Of a stretch of 64,000 nucleotides of DNA, positions 24,102-32,674 are shown in pieces. Both the position numbers and the translations under genes were made by a program. Source of the stretch: Paracoccus albicereus (GTDB lineage: Bacteria; Pseudomonadota; Alphaproteobacteria; Rhodobacterales; Rhodobacteraceae); assembly GCF_024359525.1 (NCBI RefSeq), contig NZ_JAKZEU010000003.1, forward strand, positions 62,001 through 126,000, given 5' to 3'. Under the pieces are notes generated by a model, which saw nothing but the letters and a program-made list of their open reading frames with translations, was not told where the DNA came from and ran no database searches. Each line of letters opens with the position of its first letter. The stretch's first letter is position 1.

Positions 24102-25406
24102 CTATCCCAACTTCAAGTTGTCGATCCCGACCAACCGGTCGTAGATCCAGTAGAGCAACAGGACCGAGCCCAGCAGGATCGCCGCCAGCGCCGCGGCCAT
24201 CGACCAGTTCAGCGTATCGGTCATGTGCATCGCGATCATGTTCGAGATCAGCTGTCCCGAAGACCCGCCGACCAGCGCGGGGGTGATGTAATAGCCGACC
24301 GCAAGGATGAAGACGAGCAGCGCCCCTGCCCCCAGCCCCGGCAGAGTCTGCGGGAAATAGACCCGGCGGAACGCGGTCCAGCTTGTCGCGCCCAGGCTGC
24401 GCGCGGCGCGGACGTAGGACGGGTTGATCGTGCGCATCACGGAATAAAGCGGCAGGATCATGAAGGGCAGCAGGATATGCGTCATCGCGATGATCGTGCC
24501 GGCCTGATTGTAGATCATCTGCAGACGCCCACCGTTTCCGATCACCCCCAGCCAGACGAGGATGTCGTTGATCACGCCCTGTTGCTGCAGCAGCACCATC
24601 CAGCTTGTCGTGCGGACCAGAAGCGAGGTCCAGAACGGCAGCAGCACCAGGATCATCAGCAGGTTCGATTTCCGCGTCGGCAGGGTCGCCAGCAGGTGCG
24701 CGATCGGGAAGCCCAGCAAGAAGGTCAACCCGGTGATCAGCGCCGAGAGCCAGAAGGTCCGCATGAACAGCATCACGTAGACGCGCTGGCGCGGATCGAC
24801 CTGCTCGATACTGCCGTCAGGCGCGCGCGTCCGATCGACCGAGGCGAGGTAGAAATTGGTCGTCAGCGGAGTCGAGGCCTGGCGCATGGCGCCCCACAGG
24901 ACCGGGTCGCCCCATTCCTCGTCGATCTCCAGCAGCGCCTCGCGATAGGGCGGCTCGATCCCGTCGCGGACCTTGCGTCCGGTCGAGGTGAACAGCGACC
25001 GCGTGCCGGGGACGTCGTAGTTGATGCGCGTGCCGACGACGCCGATGGTCCGCGCCTCGGCCGATGCCTGAAGATCGGCGGCCAGCGCAGCCCAGCCATC
25101 TTCGCCGGGCTCGGTGCCCGGCTCGGTCGCGGCGAACCATTCCGAGACCTGCGGCATGTTGGCGGAAAAGCCGTCGTTGTAGAACGACCGCTGCAGCATC
25201 TGGCCGATCGGCACCACGAAGGTGATCATCACGAAGGCCAGAAGCGGCAGGACCAGAAGGAAGGCGCGGCGGCGCGCCTGCGTCTGCGACCGGGCCAGCG
25301 CGCGTGCCAGCGGCATGCCGTCGGCCGTGCGCAGAGGACCGTCATCGGTCTCGACACCGGATGCCGTGGTCGCGATGGCCGCGTGGGGATCGAGGGCTTG
25401 GGCCAA
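24102..25406 (-). CDS. Spermidine/putrescine-type ABC transporter permease (PotB-like, extended)
   Basis: 434 residues, longer than E. coli PotB (about 280). The extra length is an N-terminal tail of about 40 residues and a periplasmic insert of roughly 130 residues after the first helix, around 'FYNDGFSANMPQVSEWF' to 'DPRQRVYVMLFM'. The C-terminal half is canonical, with 'SYVRAARSLGATSWTAFRRVYFPQTLPG' as the ATPase-contact loop. Such large inserts are typical of the PotB-like branch found in alphaproteobacteria. Channel partner of the gene at 23148. A hairpin lies between it and the upstream binding-protein gene. Confidence 0.93.
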   Translation of the reverse strand: MAQALDPHAAIATTASGVETDDGPLRTADGMPLARALARSQTQARRRAFLLVLPLLAFVMITFVVPIGQMLQRSFYNDGFSANMPQVSEWFAATEPGTEPGEDGWAALAADLQASAEARTIGVVGTRINYDVPGTRSLFTSTGRKVRDGIEPPYREALLEIDEEWGDPVLWGAMRQASTPLTTNFYLASVDRTRAPDGSIEQVDPRQRVYVMLFMRTFWLSALITGLTFLLGFPIAHLLATLPTRKSNLLMILVLLPFWTSLLVRTTSWMVLLQQQGVINDILVWLGVIGNGGRLQMIYNQAGTIIAMTHILLPFMILPLYSVMRTINPSYVRAARSLGATSWTAFRRVYFPQTLPGLGAGALLVFILAVGYYITPALVGGSSGQLISNMIAMHMTDTLNWSMAAALAAILLGSVLLLYWIYDRLVGIDNLKLG

Positions 25407-25426
25407 ACCCGCCTCCGCTCAAGCAT

Positions 25427-25452
25427 GCCGCCGCCCCGATCGGGACGGCGGC
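25427..25452 (-). other. Intercistronic RNA hairpin after polyamine-type binding-protein gene
   Basis: A 7-bp GC stem, one mismatch, then CCC/GGG and a GATC loop, centred on CCCGATCGGG. It lies in the 55-base gap between the binding-protein gene (stop at 25462) and the permease gene (start at 25406). No T-tract. Confidence 0.55.
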
Positions 25453-25461
25453 GGTTTCAGA

Positions 25462-26538
25462 TCAGGACGACGCCAGCCAGGCGTTGAACCGCTCGGACAG
25501 TTCAGCGTCGTGGTCGGCCCAGAATTCCGGATCGTCCATGACAGCGGTTTCCAGGTGGTCCGGGTTGGTCGGCATATGCGGCGCCATTTCGGTCTTGCCG
25601 TCCTGGTACATGCCGACCAGCGACGCCGAGGACTGACGTGCCGGCCCGTACGCGATGTATTTGGCCTGATCGGCCAGCCGCTGCGTGTCGGTGGCGAACT
25701 TCAGGTATTCCATCGCGGCTTCCGGGTTCGGCGCGTCCTTCGGGATCACGAACATGTCCATGTCCATGTACTGGCCGTCCCAGATGATCTCGAACGGCTT
25801 GCCCTCGCCCACCATCGCGTCGAAGAAGCGACCGTTATAGCCGGTGGCCATCGTCACCTCGCCATCCGCCAGCAGCTGCGGGGGCTGCGCGCCGGCTTCC
25901 CACCAGACGACGTCGCTCTTGATCGTGTCGAGCTTGTCGAAGGCACGCTGCACGCCTTCGTCGCTGCCCAAGAGATCGTAGATCTCGTCAGGCGAGGCGC
26001 CGTCGGCGATCAGGGCCAGGTACAGCGTGCGCTTGGGATTCTTGGGAAGGCCGCGCTTGCCGGGATAGGTTTCCAGATCGAAGAAATCGGCGGCCGTCGA
26101 AGGCGCCTGTCCTTCGAACTTGGTCGTGTCGTAGGCGATGACCGTGCCCCAGAAGATATTGGCGACCGCGCAATCCTGCAGCGCGCCGTCGATGAAATCG
26201 TCGGCGGCCGCGGTGCCGTCGGGTGCGGCGGGCAGATCGGCCGGGTCGATTTCGACAAGCGCGCCCTCGTCGCACATGCGGATCGCGTCGCTGACCTCGA
26301 TGTCGAAGACATCGCCGGTGACGTTGTTCGCCTCGACCTGCGCCTTCAGCGGCGTGGCCGGGTTGTCGGCGGCGATCATGTTGACGGTGATGCCGGTCTC
26401 TTCGGTGAACGGCTTGTTATAGGCCTCGACCTGCGATTTCTCGTAGGCGCCGCCCCAGGAGACGACGTTGACCTCTTGCGCGCCGGCGGTCGCGGCAAAG
26501 CCGACAAGCGCCGTCGTCGTGATCAGGATGGACTTCAT
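25462..26538 (-). CDS. Polyamine-type ABC substrate-binding protein, copy 1
   Basis: 358 residues, signal peptide MKSILITTTALVGFAATAGAQ. The mature protein begins 'EVNVVSWGGAYEKSQVEAYNKPF', typical of the PotD/PotF-like family 1 solute-binding fold. 'AYDTTKF', 'LPKNPKRTL' and 'GVQRAFDKLD' match its close paralogue in the next gene, and both retain 'VVWWEAGAQPPQLLADGEVTMA' in a conserved central stretch. The second gene of the tandem pair on the operon, followed by a hairpin. Ligand probably a polyamine or related amine, but binding residues were not aligned. Confidence 0.93.
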   Translation of the reverse strand: MKSILITTTALVGFAATAGAQEVNVVSWGGAYEKSQVEAYNKPFTEETGITVNMIAADNPATPLKAQVEANNVTGDVFDIEVSDAIRMCDEGALVEIDPADLPAAPDGTAAADDFIDGALQDCAVANIFWGTVIAYDTTKFEGQAPSTAADFFDLETYPGKRGLPKNPKRTLYLALIADGASPDEIYDLLGSDEGVQRAFDKLDTIKSDVVWWEAGAQPPQLLADGEVTMATGYNGRFFDAMVGEGKPFEIIWDGQYMDMDMFVIPKDAPNPEAAMEYLKFATDTQRLADQAKYIAYGPARQSSASLVGMYQDGKTEMAPHMPTNPDHLETAVMDDPEFWADHDAELSERFNAWLASS

Positions 26539-26599
26539 TCTTCTTCCCCTCTCAGTTGAAAATGTGCTTGCTGCACTTTGTTATCATTCTGATTAGTTT

Positions 26600-26627
26600 G
26601 GGCCGCCGCATAGCGACGCGACGGCCC
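26600..26627 (-). other. Intercistronic RNA hairpin between the two polyamine-type binding-protein genes
   Basis: A ten-pair stem read on the minus strand (GGGCCGTCGC/GCGGCGGCCC) with an eight-base loop. The one non-Watson-Crick position is G.U only in minus-strand RNA and C.A in plus-strand RNA, which fits a role in the minus-strand transcript. It begins nine bases after the stop of the upstream binding-protein gene (26637). Confidence 0.5.
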
Positions 26628-26636
26628 GGTCTTGTC

Positions 26637-27707
26637 TCAGCCGGCGAGCCAGCTGTTGAAGCGCTCGTTCAGCTCGGCATCGTGATCGACCCAGAAGTCG
26701 AGATCGGAACCAAGCGCATTGGTCATGTTCGCTTCGGACGTGGGCAGGTTCGGACCCATCGGTTCTTCGGTGCCCTCGATGTTGCCGACCATCGCGGCCG
26801 CGGATTTCCGCGGCGGGCCGTAGCTGATGAATTCCGCGGCGCGCGCCTGCGGGGCCGGAGACGTGGTCCACGCGACGAACTGCATCGCCTCTTCCATGTT
26901 CGGCGCGCCTTTCGGCACCACCCAGCCTTCCATCTCGTAGATCTGGCCGTCCCAGATGATCTTGAACGGTTTGCCCTCGCCCTGGGCTGCGTTGAAGATC
27001 CGGCCGTTGAAGGCGTAGGCCATCGTCACCTCGCCATCCGCCAGAAGCTGCGGCGGCTGCGCGCCCGCTTCCCACCAGATCACGTCGTCCTTAATGGTTT
27101 CCAGCTTGGCAAAGGCCTGATCGACACCCTCGGGCGTATTCAGCGTCTCGTAGACCTGATCGGGCGCGACGCCGTCGGCCATCAGCGCCAGTTCCAGGTT
27201 GAACTTGGCGCCCTTGCGCATCGTGCGCTTGCCGGGGAAAGCCTCGAGATCGAAGAAATCGGCCGGAGTCGACGGCTTGGCATCGGCGAACTTGCTGTCG
27301 TCGTAGGCCAGAACCATCGAATAGACGTCGGTGCCCACGAAACAGTCGGTGACCGCGCCCTCGATGAAATCGTCGGCAGCGGCAGTTCCGTCCTCGGCCG
27401 GCATCAGCATTGAGGCGTCGATCGTCTCCAGCAGGCCCTCGTCGCACAGCCGCACCGCGTCTGCGTACTCGACCGACGCGACATCGGCAGTCACGTTCCC
27501 CGCCTCGACCATCGCCTTGATCGGGGTCGCGGGGTTGTCGGCGTCGGCCATGTTCACCTTGATCCCAGTCTCGGCCTCGAAGGGCTTGGCATAGGCTTCC
27601 AGGTGCGAATTGCCGTAGGCACCGCCCCATGACAGCAGGTTCACATCGGCCACCGCCGGTCCCGCGATCAGGCCCATTGCGGTGGTGAGGGTGAGCAGTC
27701 TCTTCAT
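26637..27707 (-). CDS. Polyamine-type ABC substrate-binding protein, copy 2
   Basis: 356 residues, signal peptide MKRLLTLTTAMGLIAGPAVA followed by 'DVNLLSWGGAYGNSHLEAY'. Aligns over its whole length with the next gene product, with conserved 'NPATPIKAMVEAGNVT', 'DDFIEGAVTDC' and 'WEAGAQPPQLLADGEVTMA'. It lies directly after the ATPase gene and before its paralogue. As in the peptide-type importer at 431-3934, two binding proteins appear to share a single membrane complex. The pair probably bind different amines, but specificity is not readable from sequence alone. Confidence 0.93.
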   Translation of the reverse strand: MKRLLTLTTAMGLIAGPAVADVNLLSWGGAYGNSHLEAYAKPFEAETGIKVNMADADNPATPIKAMVEAGNVTADVASVEYADAVRLCDEGLLETIDASMLMPAEDGTAAADDFIEGAVTDCFVGTDVYSMVLAYDDSKFADAKPSTPADFFDLEAFPGKRTMRKGAKFNLELALMADGVAPDQVYETLNTPEGVDQAFAKLETIKDDVIWWEAGAQPPQLLADGEVTMAYAFNGRIFNAAQGEGKPFKIIWDGQIYEMEGWVVPKGAPNMEEAMQFVAWTTSPAPQARAAEFISYGPPRKSAAAMVGNIEGTEEPMGPNLPTSEANMTNALGSDLDFWVDHDAELNERFNSWLAG

Positions 27708-27776
27708 GTCGTCTCTCCGTTCTTCAAGAAAGGCCGCGCTTCGGCCGGTGGTTCTGACGGCGGGCAGTAGCGGGAT

Positions 27777-28880
27777 TCAGACGGGATCGAGTGCACGGGC
27801 ATCTTGAGGGTGCCAGCCGATCCTGATCTTCTGCCCCGGCTCCAGCCGGGTCTGGCCCAGCGTGTTGCGGCATTTCATGACGAAATCTTCGTTGCCCGCG
27901 ACGCGCATGCGGGTGCGCAGGATGTCGCCCATGTAGATCACCTCCAGCACCTCGGCCTCGATGGTCTCGGCGCCGCCGGGCAGCAGTTCGGACTTGAACT
28001 CGATGCGCTCGGGGCGGATCGAGACGGTTGTGGGCGCACCTTCGCGGACTGCATCGACGGCGACCGCATCGATCAGCTCGCCCGTCGCCAGCCGGACGGC
28101 CGCCCGTTCGCCCTCGCGCCGTTCGACCGTGCCTGACAGCGCATTGTTTTCACCGATGAAACTCGCAACGAAGCTGTTTTCGGGGGCTTCGTAAAGCTGG
28201 CTCGGGGTCGCGAGCTGCTGGATGCGCCCGTCGTTGAAGACCGCGATCCGGTCCGACATGGTCAGCGCCTCACCCTGATCATGGGTGACGTACACGACAG
28301 TAATGCCCAGTTGTTCATGCAGGTGCTTGATTTCGAATTGCATGTGCTCGCGCAACTGCTTGTCGAGCGCACCGAGCGGTTCGTCCATCAGCACCAGTTC
28401 GGGATCGAAGACCAGCGCGCGGGCCAGGGCAATCCGCTGCTGCTGGCCCCCTGAAAGCTGTGCCGGGCGACGGTTGGCGAACCGACCCATCTGCACCATG
28501 TCCAGCGCTCGACCGATCCGGCCTTCACGCTCGGATTTCGACATGCCGCGCACTTCCAGCGGGAAGGACAGGTTCTCGCCCACGCTCATATGCGGAAACA
28601 GCGCGTAGTTCTGAAACACCATGCCGATCCCGCGCTTGTGCGGCGGGATGTTGTTGATCGGTCGCCCGCCCAGAAGGATGTCGCCGTGGGTCGCGGTCTC
28701 GAACCCTGCCAACATCATCAGGCAGGTCGTCTTGCCCGACCCTGACGGGCCCAGCATGGTCAAAAACTCGCCCTTGCCGATGGTGAGGTTCAGATCTTTG
28801 ACGACCAGTGTCTGGCCGTCATAGCTTTTCTGCACATGGTCGAAGACGACGAACGCCTCGTCCTGTCCCGGTCCCGTCAA
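27777..28880 (-). CDS. Spermidine/putrescine-type ABC transporter ATP-binding protein (PotA-like)
   Basis: 367 residues, the first gene of the operon. Walker A 'GPSGSGKT' near residue 44, Q-loop 'FQNYALFPH', signature 'LSGGQQQR', Walker B 'LVLMDEP', H-loop 'VTHDQGEA', then a C-terminal TOBE regulatory domain of about 110 residues. No in-frame ATG precedes the Walker A region; TTG at 28880 with AGGGGG six bases upstream is the likely start. A candidate promoter lies upstream on the minus strand (TTGCCA at 28978-28983, CATAAC at 28957-28962, spacing 15), which is weak because of the short spacer. Confidence 0.95.
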   Translation of the reverse strand: MTGPGQDEAFVVFDHVQKSYDGQTLVVKDLNLTIGKGEFLTMLGPSGSGKTTCLMMLAGFETATHGDILLGGRPINNIPPHKRGIGMVFQNYALFPHMSVGENLSFPLEVRGMSKSEREGRIGRALDMVQMGRFANRRPAQLSGGQQQRIALARALVFDPELVLMDEPLGALDKQLREHMQFEIKHLHEQLGITVVYVTHDQGEALTMSDRIAVFNDGRIQQLATPSQLYEAPENSFVASFIGENNALSGTVERREGERAAVRLATGELIDAVAVDAVREGAPTTVSIRPERIEFKSELLPGGAETIEAEVLEVIYMGDILRTRMRVAGNEDFVMKCRNTLGQTRLEPGQKIRIGWHPQDARALDPV

Positions 28881-29001
28881 TGCACGCCCCCTGTGGCGAA
28901 TTCCGATCCGCTTTCCGCGTCCGATCTGTGTCGGTTTGCGGTCTTTTCAGGCAGAGGTTATGCCCGGCCCGACAGGCTGGCAACCGGATTTCGTCGTAAG
29001 G

Positions 29002-29970
29002 CTAGGGACGATCGTCCACTGCCTGCCGGTTCGACAGACGACGCTCGATCGCCTCCCAGATCAGCGCGGCGGCGTTGACGCCGTCGAAGCGCTCCAGCTC
29101 CTGGATGCCGGTGGGCGACGTCACATTGATCTCGGTCAGCCAGCCGTCGATCACATCAATACCGGTGAAGATCAGGCCCTTTTCGCGCAGAACCGGACCG
29201 ATGCGGTCGCAGATCTCGCGCTCGCGTGCGGTCAGCCCGACCTTCTCGGCACGACCGCCGACATGCATGTTCGATCGCGCCTCGCCCTTGGCAGGAACGC
29301 GGTTGATCGCGCCGACCGGCTCACCATCGACAAGGATGATGCGCTTGTCGCCGTTGACGACGGCGGGCAGGTATTTCTGCGCGATCATCGGCTCGCGGTT
29401 GATGCCCGCAAAGGTCTCGAGAAGCGAGGACAGGTTCGGATCGTCGGGACGCAAGTGGAACACGCCCGCGCCGCCGTTGCCGTAAAGCGGCTTCACGATG
29501 ATGTCGCCGTGACGCTCGCGGAACCGGCGGATCGCGGCGGGCTCGCGCGCGATCAAGGTCGGCGGCGTCAGGTCGGGAAAGTCCAGCACCATCAGCTTTT
29601 CGGGCGCGTTGCGGACCCAGAATGGATCGTTGACGACCAGAACGTCGGGCGTCAGACGTTCCAGCAGATGGGTCGAGGTGACATAGCCCATGTCGAAGGG
29701 CGGGTCCTGACGCAGCCAGACGACGTCGAACTCGGCCAGATCGACCTCGACCTCTTCGCCAAACGTGACATGGTTGCCCTGCTCGCGCCGCAGCGTGACG
29801 GACCGGCCGGTCGCCTTGATGCGACCCTCGTCATAGACGAGTCGGTCCACGGGATATTCGAACAGCCGATGACCGCGGGCCTGCGCTTCAAGCCCGATGC
29901 GGAAGGTGCTGTCCCCCGTTATCGACACCCGTTCCAGCGGGTCCATCTGCAAGGCGACATTCAGGCTCAT
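29002..29970 (-). CDS. gshB: Glutathione synthetase
   Basis: 322 residues, typical length. An ATP-grasp enzyme that joins gamma-glutamylcysteine and glycine to make glutathione in the cytosol. The N-terminal start '[17 protein letters not shown]' matches the family; '[13 protein letters not shown]' and '[12 protein letters not shown]' are the glycine-rich and ATP-binding landmarks, and the C-terminal '[20 protein letters not shown]' contains the metal-binding and substrate residues. The frame continues upstream without a start having comparable family match. Lies downstream of yraN in the same direction. Confidence 0.95.
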   Translation of the reverse strand: MSLNVALQMDPLERVSITGDSTFRIGLEAQARGHRLFEYPVDRLVYDEGRIKATGRSVTLRREQGNHVTFGEEVEVDLAEFDVVWLRQDPPFDMGYVTSTHLLERLTPDVLVVNDPFWVRNAPEKLMVLDFPDLTPPTLIAREPAAIRRFRERHGDIIVKPLYGNGGAGVFHLRPDDPNLSSLLETFAGINREPMIAQKYLPAVVNGDKRIILVDGEPVGAINRVPAKGEARSNMHVGGRAEKVGLTAREREICDRIGPVLREKGLIFTGIDVIDGWLTEINVTSPTGIQELERFDGVNAAALIWEAIERRLSNRQAVDDRP

Positions 29971-30043
29971 CAGTTCGGCTCCGATCGGCGACGCGCCGGT
30001 TGTCGCGGAACCGCGCGCCCGATGCAAGACGGGCGCGGCGCAA

Positions 30044-30439
30044 TCAGGCTTCGCCGAACGCGTTCTCGAACACCTCGATCCGGCCTTGGGCATCGACCAT
30101 CGCCAGATCGAAGCGCATTTCGGACAGCAGCCCGTCAGGAAGGCTTTCGCAGTAATCGCAGGCGGTGGCGCAAATCCGATCCATCTGCCGACGATCGAGA
30201 CGCAGGGCGGCGGTTTCGAAGGACAGCGACTTCTTGACCTCGACAAAGACCGTGCAGGCGCCTTGCCGAAAGATCAGGTCGATCTCGCCCCGGGCGCTGC
30301 GGAACCGGCGCTCACACAAGGTATAGCCCGCGCTTTCGTACTGTCGGGCCACCTGCTCTTCCGCCATCGCGCCGGTGCGGTAGGCCAGTGCGCCGCGGAC
30401 CTGTCTCTTCGCCTGAAAATCCCGCGTTTGAACCGTCAT
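30044..30439 (-). CDS. yraN: YraN family protein (UPF0102)
   Basis: 131 residues. A restriction-endonuclease-like fold with the conserved 'GEIDLIF' and 'VFVEVKK' strands that supply Asp and ExK residues of a PD-(D/E)xK site. Function in bacteria is unsettled; homologues are considered possible Holliday-junction or DNA-repair nucleases. Its ATG lies inside the end of rsmI (four-base overlap). In E. coli yraN is also adjacent to rsmI and lpoA, so the order is conserved far beyond this genus. Confidence 0.93.
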   Translation of the reverse strand: MTVQTRDFQAKRQVRGALAYRTGAMAEEQVARQYESAGYTLCERRFRSARGEIDLIFRQGACTVFVEVKKSLSFETAALRLDRRQMDRICATACDYCESLPDGLLSEMRFDLAMVDAQGRIEVFENAFGEA

Positions 30440-31347
30440 CCGTCCCTATCCTCGGCCGCCATGACCAGCGCCATCTGATACACCTCGCGGCGCGCGAGGC
30501 CCAATTCCTCTGCGACCGTGCGGGCCGCATCCTTCACCGACATCGCGCCGAGATGAACCGACAGCGCCTGCCGCACCGCATCGGCGCCGATAACGGCGGG
30601 CGCCGGACGGTCAAGCAGCAGGACGATTTCGCCCTTGAGTCCCGCATCGGGAATCGCCTGGGCAACATCATCCGGTTTGCCGCGCATCACCTCTTCGAAC
30701 TTCTTGGTCAGCTCCCTGCACAGAACGATATCCCGATCCGGATCAATCTCACACAGAATCTCCAATGTTTCCTTAACGCGCCGCGGACTTTCGAACAGCA
30801 CCGCGGTCGCGTCGATTGCGGCCAGATCGCGCAGCCAGGTGGTTCGGGCGCCCTTCGGGACCGGCGGAAAGCCCGCGAAGAGGAAGCGATCCGAAGGCAG
30901 GCCCGACAGGGTCAGCGCGGCCAGCACGGCCGAGGCGCCGGGCACCGCGTGGACACGCTGCCCCCGACCGATCGCTTCTCGCGCCAGGCGAAACCCGGGA
31001 TCGGCGATCAGCGGCGTACCCGCATCCGAGGCGTAGGCGACCGACCGACCGTCAGCCAACGCGTCGAGGATCGCCTGGCGATGCCGGTCGGCGCTGTGAT
31101 CGTGATAGGCCACGATCCGCCTCTCGCGCAGGGGCAAACCGTGGATCGACATCAGGTGACGCAGGACCCGTGTATCCTCGGCCGCCAATAGATCGGCCGA
31201 GTTCAGCACGTCGAGCGCGCGCAGCGTGATGTCGCGCGCCGTGCCGATCGGTGTCGCGACGAGGTAAAGTCCCGCCTCCAGCCGCGAGGCCTGAATCTGC
31301 GCCTCGATCCGTGCCGCGCCGGGTCCCGAATTGCCGTCGCTCTGCAT
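30436..31347 (-). CDS. rsmI: 16S rRNA (cytidine-1402-2'-O)-methyltransferase
   Basis: 303 residues. SAM-dependent ribose methylase acting on C1402 in the decoding centre. Visible landmarks: 'LYLVATPIGTARDITLRAL', 'AEDTRVLRHL', 'ASDAGTPLIADPGF' (glycine-rich SAM site) and 'VPGASAVLAALTLSGLP'. Start at 31347 follows from the family N-terminus; upstream codons lie in the divergent promoter region. Divergent from the LpoA-like gene and overlapping yraN. Confidence 0.97.
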   Translation of the reverse strand: MQSDGNSGPGAARIEAQIQASRLEAGLYLVATPIGTARDITLRALDVLNSADLLAAEDTRVLRHLMSIHGLPLRERRIVAYHDHSADRHRQAILDALADGRSVAYASDAGTPLIADPGFRLAREAIGRGQRVHAVPGASAVLAALTLSGLPSDRFLFAGFPPVPKGARTTWLRDLAAIDATAVLFESPRRVKETLEILCEIDPDRDIVLCRELTKKFEEVMRGKPDDVAQAIPDAGLKGEIVLLLDRPAPAVIGADAVRQALSVHLGAMSVKDAARTVAEELGLARREVYQMALVMAAEDRDG

Positions 31348-31466
31348 CGTCCTTCCTTTCCGCGCCCTCGGTCCAGACGTGATCGCCGGACTGATTGCCA
31401 AGACATGGCCGCCGCAATAGGGTCTTGGGGCACCGCTCGTCCGACAACAACAGGGAATCTTCGACC

Positions 31467-32672
31467 ATGCGCGCCATCGCCTCCATCGCCGGCACGACAC
31501 GGCCCCTTTCAATCCTTGTGAGGACGCTGGCCGTCGTCTCTGCCTTCGTCGTCGCAGCCTGCGAACCGGTCGGCATGAACACCGCCTCGGGTCCTTCGAT
31601 TGGCCAGCAGATCGACCCCGGCGCGCCGGTCCCGGTCGCGTTGCTGGTCCCGGGCGGGTCAGGCGATGCCGATCTGGAATGGCTGTCACGCAGCCTGACC
31701 AACGCGGCGCGGATGGCTGCGGCCGATGCGGAAGGCGCGCAGATCGACCTGCGGGTCTACCAGACCGGCACCAGCGCCGCTGCCGCCGTCGCCCGCGCGA
31801 ACGAGGCGGCCGATGACGGCGCCAAGATCATCCTGGGCCCGCTTTTCGCCGAAAGCGCCAACGCCGTCGGCACCGCGATGCGCGCGCGCAACATCAACGT
31901 GCTCAGCTTTTCGAACAATGCCGAGATCGCGGGCGGCAACCTTTTCGTGCTGGGCAACACGTTCGACAACGTGGCTGACCGATTGATCGGCTATGGCGTG
32001 AGCCAGAACAAGCGCCGCTTGCTGATCGTGGCCGAGGACGATGTCGCGGGCCAGGTCGGTGCCGCCGCCATTGCGGGCGCGGCCGCCCGAAACGGCGCGA
32101 CCGTCGCGGGACGGGTCAATCATCCCGTGTCGCAATCGGGTATCGATGGCGTCGCGCCGCAGATCGCCAATGCAGCGCGCTCAGGTCAGGTCGATGCGAT
32201 ATTCATGACCGCGAACAATCTCGCCGTCCTTCCCTACCTCACTGAGACGCTGGCAGAGGCCGGTGTCACCAGCCAGGTCACGCAGTTCATGGGCCTGACC
32301 CGCTGGGACGAGCCTGCATCGCGCCTGTCGATGCCGCAATTGCAGGGTGGCTGGTTCGCCCTGCCCGACACCGCCATGGCCGGCCAGTTCGCCAGCCGCT
32401 ACCGCGCCGCCCATGGCGAAGCGCCCCACATTCTCGGCAGCCTCGCCTATGACGGCGTCGCGGCAATCGCGGCCGGTGCGCGCGCCGGCAACCGCAACGC
32501 GCTGACCAAGTCCGGGCTGACGCAATCGTCGGGTTTCCGCGGTATCAACGGGCTATTCCGCTTCCGTCCCGACGGCAGCAACCAGCGTGCGATGTCGGTC
32601 GCCACGATCCGCAACAACACGGTCGTGATCCTTGACCCTGCACCGCGTCGTTTCGGCCGCTTCGGGTCCTGA
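31467..32672 (+). CDS. Penicillin-binding protein activator, LpoA-like lipoprotein
   Basis: 401 residues. Lipoprotein signal with the lipobox 'VVAAC' (the Cys at about residue 31). The rest has a periplasmic-binding-protein type I fold: 'VALLVPGGSGDADLEW', 'GPLFAESANAVG', 'LIVAEDD' and 'GSLAYDGVAAIAAGA'. In E. coli LpoA the same C-terminal domain activates PBP1A, but the N-terminal TPR domain of LpoA is absent here. Divergent from rsmI, the same arrangement as in E. coli. Predicted outer-membrane or periplasmic lipoprotein; activation of a specific PBP is inferred. Confidence 0.9.
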   Translation: MRAIASIAGTTRPLSILVRTLAVVSAFVVAACEPVGMNTASGPSIGQQIDPGAPVPVALLVPGGSGDADLEWLSRSLTNAARMAAADAEGAQIDLRVYQTGTSAAAAVARANEAADDGAKIILGPLFAESANAVGTAMRARNINVLSFSNNAEIAGGNLFVLGNTFDNVADRLIGYGVSQNKRRLLIVAEDDVAGQVGAAAIAGAAARNGATVAGRVNHPVSQSGIDGVAPQIANAARSGQVDAIFMTANNLAVLPYLTETLAEAGVTSQVTQFMGLTRWDEPASRLSMPQLQGGWFALPDTAMAGQFASRYRAAHGEAPHILGSLAYDGVAAIAAGARAGNRNALTKSGLTQSSGFRGINGLFRFRPDGSNQRAMSVATIRNNTVVILDPAPRRFGRFGS

Positions 32673-32674
32673 TC

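Noticed and set aside
27732..27746. Hairpin between the PotA-like ATPase and first binding-protein gene
   Set aside because: Only a five-base stem (GGCCG/CGGCC), much weaker than the hairpins after binding-protein genes.
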